From contig JAFGLU010000054.1 in the NCBI GenBank assembly GCA_016927865.1, positions 1 to 37,908 on the forward strand: a DNA stretch of 37,908 nucleotides, in the 5' to 3' direction. Under the pieces are notes generated by a model. It was not told where the DNA came from. It did not search any database and was given only the letters and a program-made list of their open reading frames with translations. Origin of the DNA: Anaerolineaceae bacterium. GTDB lineage: Bacteria; Chloroflexota; Anaerolineae; Anaerolineales; Anaerolineaceae. Shown here piece after piece: positions 1 through 8,763 of the stretch (position 1 is the stretch's first letter; each line of letters opens with the position of its first letter). The position numbers were made by a program, and so were the translations under genes.

Positions 1-19
1 GGATGGGTGATACGTCACT

Positions 20-48
20 ATTATAGAACAATAATTCTATTAAGTCAA
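20..48 (-). promoter_or_regulatory. Leftward sigma70-type promoter with palindromic operator
   Basis: On the minus strand there is a -35 TTGACT (43-48), a 17-bp spacer and a -10 TATAAT (20-25). A dyad, TAGAACAATAATTCTA (24-39), lies in the spacer and overlaps the -10. It fires leftward out of the window, so its gene is not visible. The same arrangement precedes the uvrA gene at 28144-28172, so the two genes are probably controlled by one repressor. A LexA-type SOS repressor is the natural guess because uvrA is a classic SOS gene; that part is inference. Confidence 0.72.
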
Positions 49-111
49 TCATTTTAGAAAATTGGTTCGATTATTGCAACGTTGTACTCGCCAAAGTTGG
101 TGGAAGATACT

Positions 112-160
112 GAATTTGAGGATTGTTTGGGCACTTCGCGCCCAAACAATCCTCAAATTC
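112..160. repeat. Long palindrome, copy 1 of GCTTCGC-loop family
   Basis: Arms 112-134 and 138-160 pair over 23 positions with a single A/C mismatch next to the TTC loop. The centre, GGGCACTTCGCGCCC, is identical to that of copy 5 near 19260. The outer part reads GAATTTGAGGATTGTTTGGG, related to the GAGGTGTGTGTGGGG arm of the other copies. It sits between the leftward promoter (20-48) and the rightward promoter (182-210), so it separates two divergent units. Confidence 0.8.
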
Positions 161-181
161 GGGTCGTGCTCATCATAAAAG

Positions 182-210
182 TTGCAAAAAGCATAAACCT
201 GTGCTATTGT
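182..210 (+). promoter_or_regulatory. Promoter for 250-1297 gene pair
   Basis: TTGCAA (182-187), a 17-bp spacer and TATTGT (205-210) with a TG two bases before it make a plausible sigma70-type promoter. It lies about 40 bases upstream of the start codon at 250. Confidence 0.55.
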
Positions 211-249
211 TCTGTGCGGTATCACGGCAGTTTCATGGAGGGCGCACAA

Positions 250-693
250 ATGAATGAAACCGGTTTCTTCAGGATGGGCCAATGGCGGTTAACCTTGATC
301 GCGGTGCCTTGTTTTGTGTTGGGAGGCGTGGGCTGGCTACGCCTGGCGACTGCCTTGCGCGAATGGGATTTTCTAGTTGAACTGGGCGTGCAACCAGGGC
401 CGCAGTTAATGGCGATTGGCGGCGCGTTGTGGGGACTGCTGGGATGGGGCGCGCTGGCCTTGCTACTGTTGCGCCCGCGTGGCGATTGGAACCGCCCGGC
501 GGTGTTCCTGATGATGCTGCTGGCGGCAATTTTACACTGGGTGGATTTCCTGGGCTTCACCCGCCCGGCTGAAATGCAGGTGAACTGGCCTTTCGGTCTG
601 GTTGTAACCGTGGTGGGTCTGGTCTATTTCTTTTTCATGCTGCGCCTGCCGCTGTGGTGGCGAAAGCGCAAGGAGGCCGGGGATGGCAAATAA
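250..693 (+). CDS. Small four-helix membrane protein, unknown function
   Basis: A 147-residue protein with about four hydrophobic segments (roughly residues 10-32, 48-72, 80-98 and 112-134) and a basic tail (WWRKRKEAGDGK), so an inner-membrane protein is likely. The ATG at 250 is chosen because GGAGGG precedes it by 7 bases; the open frame continues upstream, but only through a palindromic repeat. The stop overlaps the start of the CYTH gene (683) by 11 bases, so the two are cotranscribed and probably translationally coupled. I recognise no family and assign no function. Confidence 0.75.
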   Translation: MNETGFFRMGQWRLTLIAVPCFVLGGVGWLRLATALREWDFLVELGVQPGPQLMAIGGALWGLLGWGALALLLLRPRGDWNRPAVFLMMLLAAILHWVDFLGFTRPAEMQVNWPFGLVVTVVGLVYFFFMLRLPLWWRKRKEAGDGK

Positions 694-1297
694 CAGCGAT
701 CAAGAGATCGAAGTCAAATTCATGATTCGTGACCACGGCGCGCTGGAAAAACGCCTGATTGCTGCCGGGGCGGTGCTGGTTGCCCCGCGCGTGCACGAGA
801 TCAACCTGCGCTTCGACACGCCGGACTGGGAGTTGACCTCCAACCGGCGGGTGCTGCGCCTGCGCCAGGACAGCCGCAACGTCTTGACCTACAAAGGCCC
901 CGCCGCGGCGGGCGAAGAAGTAGCCATCCGCACCGAAATTGAAACCGAGGTGGCCGACTTCGGCGCCGCGCAGCGCATTTTGGAAGCCCTGGGTTATCGC
1001 ATTGCGGCGACGTATGAGAAATACCGCACCACCTACCAATGGGGTGAGTTGGAGGCGGTGTTGGACGAGATGCCCTACGGCGATTTCCTGGAGATTGAGG
1101 GTCCCGACACAGCCCGGCTGCAAGAAGCCGCCGCAGTCCTGCAGTTGGATTGGTCGTCCCGTTCCAGCTTCAGCTATATGGGGTTGTTTGAGTATTACAG
1201 CCAGGCCCACGGGCTGCCGGGAAAGGATCTGTCCTTTGCCGCGCTTTCCAAGCGCAGCATCACGCCGGCTGATTTGGGCCTGCGCTATGCAGATTAA
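683..1297 (+). CDS. CYTH domain protein (class IV adenylate cyclase / CyaB-like)
   Basis: A 204-residue protein opening with the CYTH signature ExExK (E8, E10, K12). It then has the alternating charged strands expected of the triphosphate tunnel fold: RVLRLRQ, LTYKGP, EIETEV, YEKYRTTYQW, AVLDEMPYGDFLEIEG. The family binds triphosphates with divalent metal. Known members are class IV adenylate cyclases, thiamine triphosphatases and inorganic triphosphatases, and sequence alone does not say which activity this is. Length and the ELEAVLDEMPYGDFLEIEG stretch fit the CyaB-like branch common in bacteria. It overlaps the preceding membrane protein gene by 11 bases and ends 18 bases before the convergent ABC exporter. 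Confidence 0.88.
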   Translation: MANNSDQEIEVKFMIRDHGALEKRLIAAGAVLVAPRVHEINLRFDTPDWELTSNRRVLRLRQDSRNVLTYKGPAAAGEEVAIRTEIETEVADFGAAQRILEALGYRIAATYEKYRTTYQWGELEAVLDEMPYGDFLEIEGPDTARLQEAAAVLQLDWSSRSSFSYMGLFEYYSQAHGLPGKDLSFAALSKRSITPADLGLRYAD

Positions 1298-1315
1298 ACG
1301 TATTTATGAAAGTAA

Positions 1316-2128
1316 TTAACTGCTGGCGCTGCTGTAGCTGCGCAGGCCCTTGGACCAGGCCGCACGCACAACGGCCAGCAAGATAAATGGCAAAACCAGC
1401 GCCCAGGCCATGTAGGCGGGTGGCATTTTGCCGAGCGCGAACATGGGCGGGAAGTTGGTGATGACAAAGATGGGCAGGACAAAGACGCCGATCTGTTTGA
1501 TCCAGTTGGTGTAGATGTCCATGGGCATGTTGTTGAAATCCCAGAACGAATCGGTGATTTCGGCGATGGCGCTGGTGTTCATCAGCCAGAACGAAAGGAT
1601 TTGCGGCAGCAGGAACAGGCAGTAGCTGACCACGCAGCTCAATGCAATGAAGCCCAGGTAACCGCCTATCGTGAGGAACGTGACGGGAATGCCCAGGCGA
1701 TTCCAGGCGATGATGACCATGACGGCCCCGGCGATGACATCCACGCTGAAGAGACCTAAGTCGACCTGGCGCAGGGTGGCCATGAACTGCACTGAGACGG
1801 GCTTGGTGAGGATGATGTCCAGGTCGCCGTCCTTGATCTTGTTGCGCAGGCCGTACATGTTGATCATGAACATCCCGGCATAGACGCCTGTGAGGGCCAC
1901 AAAGGTGCCGATGAACAACAGGATGGCATCGGGGGTGAGGCCGTTGATGGTAACGTTGGAGCGATAGACCACCATCACATAGGACAGCTTGACCAGCAGG
2001 TAACCGCTTTCCATGGCCAGGTTGCCGATGAAGTTGAAGCGGTACTCCATCTGCGCCATGATACTGTTCTTGACGAACAGGATGTAGATGAGGAAGTGTT
2101 TTTTGAGCTCGCGGAGCAGGTTGCGCAT
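1316..2128 (-). CDS. ABC-2 type exporter permease (COG3694-like)
   Basis: A 270-residue permease with about six membrane segments. An early motif, GLRNKIKDGDLDIILTKPVSVQF, matches the D-x-L-x-KP signature of the ABC2_membrane_6 permeases. The ATG at 2128 follows the TAA of the upstream permease by one base, and GGGAGG for ribosome binding lies inside that gene's last codons, so the pair is translationally coupled. It is the third gene of an exporter with 2130-2939 (second permease) and 2926-3918 (ATPase). This three-gene set (COG4586/4587/3694) is widespread; the substrate is unknown. It converges on the CYTH gene. Confidence 0.9.
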   Translation of the reverse strand: MRNLLRELKKHFLIYILFVKNSIMAQMEYRFNFIGNLAMESGYLLVKLSYVMVVYRSNVTINGLTPDAILLFIGTFVALTGVYAGMFMINMYGLRNKIKDGDLDIILTKPVSVQFMATLRQVDLGLFSVDVIAGAVMVIIAWNRLGIPVTFLTIGGYLGFIALSCVVSYCLFLLPQILSFWLMNTSAIAEITDSFWDFNNMPMDIYTNWIKQIGVFVLPIFVITNFPPMFALGKMPPAYMAWALVLPFILLAVVRAAWSKGLRSYSSASS

Positions 2129-2129
2129 A

Positions 2130-2939
2130 TTAGCCTCCCACCGCCACATAGCGCCGGTTGCCCACCCGCCAGAGGAGATTGGCGAGGATGTAGGTCAGCC
2201 CGATCCACAGGCACTGGATGCCCAGGCCCTGGAATAACTCGGCCCCAGTGATTTTTCCGGTGAGCACGTTGATGGGGTAATTGACCGTATATTTGAAGGG
2301 CAAAATGTTCATGACTTGCACAAAGCGTTCGCCGAATACCTCGAGGGGGAAAATGCCGCCGCTGAGAAGTACCGTTATGATGCGGATGGCCTCAAACAGG
2401 AAGCCTACCTCGATGATCCAAAACGAAATGGCGCTGACGCAGTAAAAAATGAGGAAGTTGAGCATGACTGCCAGGAGCAGGGTGACCAGGAAGGCCAGGA
2501 TGGAGGCTAGCTGGAAGGTGAGGCCCCAGAACACGCTGAGACCGGCCAGAAGCACGACCAGGATGCCCAGGATCATCAACTGCCCGGGGAGCTTGTTGCC
2601 AAAGAAGCTGGCCAGGCGGTAAGCAAAGTAACCCACCGGTTGGACCATGAACTTGCTGTACTTGCCGCTCTTCACATCGTTCATGATCTCGTACTCAAAC
2701 CCTGAGCGCACGATGCGCGTGATCAGACCGGCCATGAAGGTGTAGGCGATCATCTGGCGGAAGGTGTAGCCGTACAGGTCGCCTTCACTGGAGGCATTGT
2801 AGATGGCGGTCCACAAGAAGGTCTGGATGAAGATGGGGTAGGCCGCGCTGACCAGGGAGAGCAGGAAGTTGGCCCGGTATTCCAGGGCGGTCTCAAAACC
2901 CAACAAGAAGGATTGGGTGTATTTTTTAAGCCAGCGCAT
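2130..2939 (-). CDS. ABC-2 type exporter permease (COG4587-like)
   Basis: A 269-residue membrane protein with about six hydrophobic helices. The segment IVRSGFEYEIMNDVKSGKYSKFMVQPVGYF carries the conserved 'xIxxGxxxxxLxxPv' feature of this permease group, and LLSGGIFPLEVFGERF near residue 200 is also typical. The ATG at 2939 is preferred over one 11 codons earlier because a GGAGG-like site lies just before it. It overlaps the ATPase gene by 14 bases. With 1316-2128 it would form the membrane heterodimer of the exporter. Confidence 0.9.
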   Translation of the reverse strand: MRWLKKYTQSFLLGFETALEYRANFLLSLVSAAYPIFIQTFLWTAIYNASSEGDLYGYTFRQMIAYTFMAGLITRIVRSGFEYEIMNDVKSGKYSKFMVQPVGYFAYRLASFFGNKLPGQLMILGILVVLLAGLSVFWGLTFQLASILAFLVTLLLAVMLNFLIFYCVSAISFWIIEVGFLFEAIRIITVLLSGGIFPLEVFGERFVQVMNILPFKYTVNYPINVLTGKITGAELFQGLGIQCLWIGLTYILANLLWRVGNRRYVAVGG

Positions 2940-3918
2940 GGCCCGCCTCCCGCCGCTGGAAGAGCAGGGCAATGCCTTCTTCCACCGGCACGTCCTCGAT
3001 GTTGAAATCGATCACGGGGAGCTGGTCGAGGATGGCCTTGGAGATTTCTTTGACCTGTGTGCGCGGCACCTGCAGGGTGGCGTTGAGGCCGGTCAGCTCT
3101 CTTACTTCGCCGAAAGCCGCCAGGTCGGCGTGGGTGACGGTGTTGGACAGTTGCAGCTTGATGATCTTGGACTGGGCGAATAGATCGTTGACCCGGTGCA
3201 GGTCGCCTTCAAAGACGATTTGGCCCTGGTTGATGATAATGGCGCGCTTGCACAGGTTTTCCACGTCGGCCATGTAATGGCTGGTGAGGACGATGGTGGC
3301 GTGCCGCTGCTGGTTGTAATACTTGAGGAACTCGCGAATCTTTTTCTGGGAGAGGATATCCAGACCAATAGTAGGCTCGTCCAGGAAGATGAGCTTGGGG
3401 CGGTGGATGAGGGCCGCGATCAGCTCCATTTTCATGCGCTCGCCCAGAGAAAGCCGCCGCACCTGCACATTGAGCAGGTCCTTCACATCCAGCAGCTCGG
3501 TCAGCTCGGCCAGGGTGCTCTGGTAGGCTTTGTCTTCCACCTCGTAGATGCACTTGTTCAGGTAGAGGGATTCGTTGGCGGGCAGGTCCCACCACAGTTG
3601 GGCCTTTTGCCCCATGACGATGGCGAACTGCATTTTGAAGGCCTTCTTGCGCTCCCAGGGCACATAACCCAGCACGTGGGCCTGCCCGCTGGTGGGGTGC
3701 AGGATTCCGGAGAGCATCTTGAGGGTGGTGGTCTTGCCGGCGCCGTTGGGCCCCAGAAAGCCGATCATTTCGCCTTCGGCAATCTCGAAAGAAATTTCGC
3801 GCACCGCTGCTTTGGTCAATTTTTCGCGGTGGAACAGGTTCTTGATCGAGTTTTTCAGTCCCAGTTCTTTTTTGTAATAATCGAAGGATTTGGAAAGATG
3901 CTCTACCTGGATGATCAT
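2926..3918 (-). CDS. ABC exporter ATP-binding protein (COG4586-like)
   Basis: A 330-residue ATPase. It shows Walker A GPNGAGKTT, a signature variant LSLGERMKMEL, Walker B LIFLDEP followed by TIGLD, and the H-loop SHYM. The insert FDYYKKELGLKNSIKNLFHREK before the Walker A motif is characteristic of the COG4586 branch. The last 100 residues are a C-terminal extension of unknown role. It powers the two permeases encoded next in the operon. GGAGAAC stands 5 bases before the ATG. This is the first gene of a three-gene operon read from the -10 at 3960-3965. Confidence 0.93.
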   Translation of the reverse strand: MIIQVEHLSKSFDYYKKELGLKNSIKNLFHREKLTKAAVREISFEIAEGEMIGFLGPNGAGKTTTLKMLSGILHPTSGQAHVLGYVPWERKKAFKMQFAIVMGQKAQLWWDLPANESLYLNKCIYEVEDKAYQSTLAELTELLDVKDLLNVQVRRLSLGERMKMELIAALIHRPKLIFLDEPTIGLDILSQKKIREFLKYYNQQRHATIVLTSHYMADVENLCKRAIIINQGQIVFEGDLHRVNDLFAQSKIIKLQLSNTVTHADLAAFGEVRELTGLNATLQVPRTQVKEISKAILDQLPVIDFNIEDVPVEEGIALLFQRREAGHALA

Positions 3919-3959
3919 TGACGTTCTCCGGTGAATCAGTGAAGTGAAACTCGCGCCGA

Positions 3960-3988
3960 ATTATACTCCCGCCGCTGGTGCTGCTTAA
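3960..3988 (-). promoter_or_regulatory. Promoter of the three-gene ABC exporter operon
   Basis: On the minus strand there is a consensus -10 TATAAT (3960-3965), with a weak -35 TTAAGC (3983-3988) at 17-bp spacing. The start codon at 3918 is about 35 bases downstream of the expected transcription start. Confidence 0.55.
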
Positions 3989-4113
3989 TGCCAAATCCTG
4001 AAAATCTGCTTTTTTCCACTTCTGGCACGAACCTTGCAAGAAATGAATTTACCGGGCAAAGGGGGGCTTTCCCGGTTGGCGTGTTTTCATTCGGACATAC
4101 AGGAGCAGTTGAA

Positions 4114-4767
4114 ATGAAAGCGATCAAGAAGAGATGGCCCCTATTCCTTGCATTCGGTTTGCTGACGTTGGGCGGGCTGTTTTTTCTGCTGCGGCCTGTC
4201 CCCAGCGGAAAATCCGCCACGCCGAAACAAGCCATCCTGCCCTCGGAGGGCTGGGTGGTGTGCGCTGATCTGGGCATCGGCTCGCCGCCTGGCGCGCCGG
4301 GTAATGTGCAATTGATGCTGCTGTGTGCCGGAAATGACTGGGAGGTGCGCGCCTTCTGCCTGGAACCTGCCGAGCCTGCCCCGCCGCTCGGCGCGGGCTG
4401 CTCGCTGGTGGGGGGCAACACCTTCTGGTGCGGCGAGCAGTACCAACTGCTGCAACTGTATCAAATCCAGCAGACACCCGCGCCCACTGCGACCCCCACC
4501 CGCACGCCCACGGCAACCAATACACCTCTCCCGACCAACACGCCTGTTCCCAGCGCTACGCCGGTTCCCAGCGTAACCCCGCTGCCCTCTTTGACGCCGC
4601 AGCAGCCTGCTGCGACCGTGCAGCCCAGCGCGACCCCGGCCCCAGACACCCAACCGACGGTGTTTGTGCGCCCCAGCGCGGGCGGGCCGGGCAACCTGCT
4701 GCCGGTGGCCTCGGTGCTGGCTGTGGCTGCCGGGCTGGCGCTGCTGGTTGCCGCGCGGCGGAGATAG
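4114..4767 (+). CDS. Surface protein with Thr/Pro linker and C-terminal anchor
   Basis: A 217-residue protein. Residues 7-25 are a hydrophobic N-terminal segment after KAIKKRW, either a signal peptide or an anchor. A small Cys-containing domain follows (about 45-110, with at least five Cys). Then comes a Thr/Pro-rich linker (about 118-180). The protein ends in a hydrophobic stretch (LLPVASVLAVAAGLALLVAARRR is the terminus) with a basic tail. The layout suggests a domain held outside the membrane by a stalk. The terminus resembles a sortase-type sorting signal but lacks LPxTG. The ATG at 4114 has AGGAG 8 bases upstream; the open frame begins earlier but without such a site. Function unknown. 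The next gene follows after 6 bases. Confidence 0.78.
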   Translation: MKAIKKRWPLFLAFGLLTLGGLFFLLRPVPSGKSATPKQAILPSEGWVVCADLGIGSPPGAPGNVQLMLLCAGNDWEVRAFCLEPAEPAPPLGAGCSLVGGNTFWCGEQYQLLQLYQIQQTPAPTATPTRTPTATNTPLPTNTPVPSATPVPSVTPLPSLTPQQPAATVQPSATPAPDTQPTVFVRPSAGGPGNLLPVASVLAVAAGLALLVAARRR

Positions 4768-4773
4768 CTGCGC

Positions 4774-5607
4774 ATGAGCGGGCGGTGGTACCGCCTGGCG
4801 GTGACGGCAGGAGCGATCCTGTTTGCCGCCGGGGTGATGGGCATCATCTGGACGGCCTGGATGATCTGGCGGCCCGTGCCGCCGCCGGCTGCCATTGCCG
4901 CCGCGCCGGAGCCTGTCCGGCGGGCGACGCCCTTTCAGCCGGATGCGCCCACCGCCACTGTCCCAGCGCCCACGCCGACTCCGCTGCCGACCGGCGCGCC
5001 CGCGGAGCCGCGCGAGGGGGTTTTTGACTGGCTGCAAGACGCAGTAGAGAGCGGTAAGGTCCGGCTGGTGATTCAGGCGCCCGCGGAGGTAAGCGGCGGG
5101 CGGGAGATAAAATCTATCTTCATCGTGTCTTCGAGTTGTTCGTACGGCACGGGGCGAGCCTGCCTGAGCACGCACCGCGGCGGGGAGGTCACCCTGTTGA
5201 CCATCCACTCGGGGCTGGGCGGGGAGGGCGAGGCGCTGCGCGGCGCGGTGGAGGGCACGGGGTTGAACATGGCCTTCTTCTCGCTGGAGCGCATTCGGCG
5301 CAACATGGATGCGCTGGCGAGGTCGCCGGTGCAATTGCAGGGCGAGCAGGCGGCGCGAGACGACCTGGAACTGGCGGCGCTGGTGCGCGTGCCGCCCGCC
5401 CGGTTGGAGGCGTACTTCCAGCAGCCCTTCGACGAGGCCCTGGCAGCGGCGGAGGCGGATAACCCGGGGTTAGCGGATGTATTGGATGGAGCCGAGGATT
5501 GGCTGGTGTTTGAAATCTGCGGCTGGCAACTGCCCGGCGAGGGGTGGTATCCTGGCGTGACGCCTTCGACGGGAGCGATTTATTTGGGGTTTATCCGGGT
5601 GAAGTGA
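4774..5607 (+). CDS. Membrane-anchored extracellular protein, unknown function
   Basis: A 277-residue protein with one N-terminal membrane segment (about residues 8-32). A short Pro/Thr linker follows (about 36-78, including PAPTPTPLPTGAP), then a roughly 200-residue soluble domain expected outside the cell. The domain contains a Cys pair (SSSCSYGTGRACLS) that could form a disulfide and ends in WYPGVTPSTGAIYLGFIRVK. I do not recognise the family. It lies 6 bases after the preceding stalk protein and shares its design, so the two are probably made together. Confidence 0.72.
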   Translation: MSGRWYRLAVTAGAILFAAGVMGIIWTAWMIWRPVPPPAAIAAAPEPVRRATPFQPDAPTATVPAPTPTPLPTGAPAEPREGVFDWLQDAVESGKVRLVIQAPAEVSGGREIKSIFIVSSSCSYGTGRACLSTHRGGEVTLLTIHSGLGGEGEALRGAVEGTGLNMAFFSLERIRRNMDALARSPVQLQGEQAARDDLELAALVRVPPARLEAYFQQPFDEALAAAEADNPGLADVLDGAEDWLVFEICGWQLPGEGWYPGVTPSTGAIYLGFIRVK

Positions 5608-5895
5608 GGGGGGGAGAAACCGCGGAGAGGAGGAACCGCAAAGACGCAGAGGGCGCAGAGGAACGCGGAGAGAAGAAAGAGAGAAAAGAAATTCATAGGT
5701 CGGATTGAGCGGTAGGACCGACCTCTCGCCTTCAGCGCTCTAAGCGAAATCCGACATCCTATGGCAAGATGTAGGATTTCGGGCGGTAAATGGGGCGATT
5801 CAGTTGGATGGATTCCTTATGGTTATGTCAAGTCCCCCCTCAATCCAACCTACAAGACTGGAGCAGATGCGGGGTAGGGATATCCCGCCTACCAA
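5608..5895. repeat. Intergenic repeats between convergent genes
   Basis: No gene is supported here. Bases 5620-5690 are purine-rich with tandem-like units (CGCGGAGAG, CGCAAAGACGCAGAGG, GCGCAGAGG, CGCGGAGAG), a degenerate repeat seen between genes in many bacteria. Bases 5694-5850 hold dyads: TAGGTCGGATT and CGAAATCCGACATCCTA face each other, and ATGTAGGATTTCGG repeats the second half. These could act as terminators for the converging genes on either side, but there is no clean stem plus T-run. Confidence 0.5.
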
Positions 5896-7248
5896 TTAAT
5901 TGGTGCTTACCAACCACCCCATGGGGATCATGTCCTCAGCGATGACCGTAGCGAATCCTTGAACAATATCTACCAATACTACTCGGCTTTGTAGATCAGA
6001 GTCATTCTCATCCAATAGATTTTTCTCAGCGTAAATATCATAGAGCAGTAACTGGTTGCCATCTGGTGACCAGATTGGCGCATATTCATAAGAGAACCCG
6101 GTAGTAACGCAATAATCGGTTACCACCCCGCTTTGCGTATTGAGCACTGCCAAATGGTTTTCTCTCAAATCAAGCAAATCAGGGCGTAAGTCTAGAAGCA
6201 TGGCGATTTTCTGATCATCTGGCGACCAGCTAAATGTTAGTCCTCGCATATAGGCGATGGAAGAGAGATACGTGAGCCGTTCTGCCTGTCCATCGGTGCG
6301 AACTTTGTAGAGATCAAACTCGCCGAGTTCACCAGCGGCAGAATTCGCCGGTAATCCGAACATCGAACCGTCCGATGACCATCTCAGCATTGGGGCTGCT
6401 CTGCTGGAAAAAACAGCATCCCAGAATATTTCCTCAAAACTGCCAACTACCTGCTTGTTGAGAACGTCCCATAAGGCAAATGTATAGAATTCACCGCCGC
6501 CCTCCTGCATCGTCATGGGGTAGATGGCATAGGATGCGGTAGGATCATAGATCACCCCATACCAACCATCCCAATAAGGTATATACGCATCTTTTATGTA
6601 ATCAGGAAAAACAGGATCGATCATGGTTTGCTGATTGGTAAAAGGGTCTACAACAACCAGAGCCTTTGGATAATCTTCTGCCTGACCCCGATTGTAGGTT
6701 ATCAAGAGACGTTTTTCATCAGTTATTGCCTGGAGATTAAACCAGGACTCGTTCCAGGGGAGCACCTTCACCCGTTCGCCATTTCCATTCATAAGAACGA
6801 GGTTCTTCACAGCCCCCCAAGATTCTCCGAAGTTCATGAATGCCATTAATTTTCGGTTTGACGCAATAACAATTGATCCATAATGCTCATCCTTACCAAC
6901 AACCTGAACCATATCTCCCGTAGCGATGTTCTTGAAAAATACTCCCGGATTATCTTTTGACTGGCTGCCCAGCACGATATTACCGGAAACTTTCGCTCCT
7001 TCGGACAGCGCGGGCAGAATCTCGAGGCAGTTGCTAACTAGCTTGGTTTCGGGTGGGTAAGGGGTGGGTGTCGGAGGGGCGGCTGTTGGAGTAGAGCTTG
7101 CCGTAGGTGAAGGCGTCATCGAGGCGTAGGGGGTTGAAGTGGCGGACTGCGGTTCGGGTGAAGGCGGTGGCTGAGATGGGAGATTTCCGCGGCATCCGGT
7201 GAGTAGGGTGACAATGATACAGAGAATGAGTAGTGTTTTGGGATTCAT
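5896..7248 (-). CDS. Lipoprotein with TolB-like beta-propeller repeats
   Basis: A 450-residue protein starting with a lipoprotein signal: a hydrophobic core after MNPKT and a lipobox LLTGC (Cys19). A Pro/Thr/Ser linker follows to about residue 70. The rest has repeats typical of WD40/TolB-type propellers, such as LRWSSDGSMFGLP, TFSWSPDDQKIAML and APIWSPDGNQLLLYD, each ending a strand set with a W-S-x-D-G motif. It is therefore expected to sit on the outer face of the membrane and to bind a partner rather than catalyse. Its AT content is higher than that of its neighbours, which may mean recent acquisition. It is divergent from gatB, with overlapping promoter regions at 7270-7294. Confidence 0.85.
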   Translation of the reverse strand: MNPKTLLILCIIVTLLTGCRGNLPSQPPPSPEPQSATSTPYASMTPSPTASSTPTAAPPTPTPYPPETKLVSNCLEILPALSEGAKVSGNIVLGSQSKDNPGVFFKNIATGDMVQVVGKDEHYGSIVIASNRKLMAFMNFGESWGAVKNLVLMNGNGERVKVLPWNESWFNLQAITDEKRLLITYNRGQAEDYPKALVVVDPFTNQQTMIDPVFPDYIKDAYIPYWDGWYGVIYDPTASYAIYPMTMQEGGGEFYTFALWDVLNKQVVGSFEEIFWDAVFSSRAAPMLRWSSDGSMFGLPANSAAGELGEFDLYKVRTDGQAERLTYLSSIAYMRGLTFSWSPDDQKIAMLLDLRPDLLDLRENHLAVLNTQSGVVTDYCVTTGFSYEYAPIWSPDGNQLLLYDIYAEKNLLDENDSDLQSRVVLVDIVQGFATVIAEDMIPMGWLVSTN

Positions 7249-7269
7249 TTGTTTCGCCTCGCTCTGTTT

Positions 7270-7294
7270 ATTATAGTGCCGTACGGGGTATAAT
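7270..7294. promoter_or_regulatory. Back-to-back -10 boxes for lipoprotein and gatB
   Basis: A minus-strand TATAAT (7270-7275) faces the lipoprotein gene and a plus-strand TATAAT (7289-7294) faces gatB. Neither has a good -35. The two boxes are only 13 bases apart, so transcription of one gene would probably interfere with the other. Confidence 0.5.
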
Positions 7295-7325
7295 CCAGGT
7301 ACTCAAACGATGAGAGGGCCTACCG

Positions 7326-8759
7326 ATGACCGAATATGAAGCCGTGATCGGGCTGGAGACCCACATCCAGCTTAACACTACCACTAAGATTTTTTGCTCC
7401 TGCAAGGCGGATTCGTGGTTCGACCCGCCCAACACCAACGTTTGCCCGGTGTGCACCGGGTTGCCCGGCGTGCTGCCGGTGCTGAACGAGAAGGTGGTGG
7501 AGAAAGGCGCTTTGCTGGCCCACGCCATGCACGCCGAACTGCGACCGGTCTCGTTCTTTGACCGCAAGAATTACTTCTACCCCGACCTGCCCAAGGGCTA
7601 CCAGATTTCGCAGTACGACATGGCCCTGGCCCACGGGGGCTATTTGGATGTGCCCATGCCGCAAGGCTATACCCGCCGGGTGGGCATTTGGAAACTGCAC
7701 CTCGAGGAAGACGCGGGCAAGACCAGGAACGAGCGCAACCAGCGCCTGATCGACTTCAACCGCTGCGGCGTGCCGCTGGTGGAAATGGTCACCGGGCCGG
7801 ACCTGCGCAGCGCCGACGAGGCTGCCCAGTACCTGATTCGCCTGCGCCAACTGCTGCGCTGGCTGGGCGTCTCGGAAGCCGATATGGAAAAGGCCCACCT
7901 GCGCTGCGACGCCAACGTGTCCATCCGGCCTAAGGGCGCAGACTACCTCAACCCGAAGACGGAGATCAAGAACGTCAACTCGATCGATGCGGTGCGCAAC
8001 GCCATCAACAGCGAGGTGGAGCGCCAGATCCGCGAGGTGGAGGCGGGGCGGCGCGTGGAAGCCTGGACGCTGGATTGGGACGAGGACACCGGCGTGCTGC
8101 GCAAGATGCGCTCTAAAGAAACCGAGGCCGACTACCGCTACTTCCGCGAGCCGGATTTGTTGCCTGTGTATCTGACCGATGAATGGAAGGCGGCCATCCT
8201 GGCCGATTTCCCCGAGCTGCCCCTCGAGCGGCGCGCGCGCTTCATCGAGCAGTACGGTCTGCCGGAGTATGACGCCGAGATTTTGACTGCCGAGCGGAAG
8301 CTGTCCGATTACTACGAGAATGCGGTCAAGGCCTATGGCGGCGACCCCAAGAAGGTCTCCAACTGGCTGATGAACGACGTGCTGCGCATGATCAACGAGC
8401 GCGGGCTGGCTCCCGACCAGATGAAGCTCAGCCCGGCGTTCCTGGCGGAGATCCTCAAGCTGGTGGATGCGGGCACGATCAACAACTCGACGGGCAAGGC
8501 CCTGCTGGTGAAGGTGGAAGAGAGCGGGCAATCCCCGGCGGCCATCGTGCAGGCCGAAGGGCTGGCCAAGGTCAGCGACGACGCCGCTATCCGCGCGGCC
8601 TGCCAGGAGGTGCTGGCGGAGAACCCCAAGGAAGTGGAGAGTTTCCGCGGCGGGAAAGAGACGCTGATGGGCTGGTTCGTGGGCCAGGTGATGCGCAAGA
8701 TGCGCGGGAAGGCCGACGCGGCCCTGGCGAAGAAGATCTTGGAAGAGTTGTTGGGATAG
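7326..8759 (+). CDS. gatB: Asp-tRNA(Asn)/Glu-tRNA(Gln) amidotransferase subunit B
   Basis: A 477-residue protein, full length for GatB. It shows the family signature GLETHIQL near the N terminus, CPVCTGLPGVLPVLN, and the long conserved block SFFDRKNYFYPDLPKGYQISQYD. The C-terminal YqeY-like tRNA-binding tail (about 330-477) contains GTINNSTGKALL. GatB, with GatA and GatC, converts Glu-tRNA(Gln) or Asp-tRNA(Asn) to the amidated form using ammonia from GatA. gatA and gatC are not in the window, so the operon is split, as in many bacteria. The ATG is preceded by GAGAGGG. A 27-bp perfect palindrome follows the stop. Confidence 0.97.
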   Translation: MTEYEAVIGLETHIQLNTTTKIFCSCKADSWFDPPNTNVCPVCTGLPGVLPVLNEKVVEKGALLAHAMHAELRPVSFFDRKNYFYPDLPKGYQISQYDMALAHGGYLDVPMPQGYTRRVGIWKLHLEEDAGKTRNERNQRLIDFNRCGVPLVEMVTGPDLRSADEAAQYLIRLRQLLRWLGVSEADMEKAHLRCDANVSIRPKGADYLNPKTEIKNVNSIDAVRNAINSEVERQIREVEAGRRVEAWTLDWDEDTGVLRKMRSKETEADYRYFREPDLLPVYLTDEWKAAILADFPELPLERRARFIEQYGLPEYDAEILTAERKLSDYYENAVKAYGGDPKKVSNWLMNDVLRMINERGLAPDQMKLSPAFLAEILKLVDAGTINNSTGKALLVKVEESGQSPAAIVQAEGLAKVSDDAAIRAACQEVLAENPKEVESFRGGKETLMGWFVGQVMRKMRGKADAALAKKILEELLG

Positions 8760-8763
8760 AAAT

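Noticed and set aside
3209..4039. Long minus-strand frame overlapping the ABC ATPase
   Set aside because: Shifted frame of the ATPase gene without its own start signal or motifs.
5620..5690. CRISPR-like array
   Set aside because: Purine-rich units are short, degenerate and without regular spacers.
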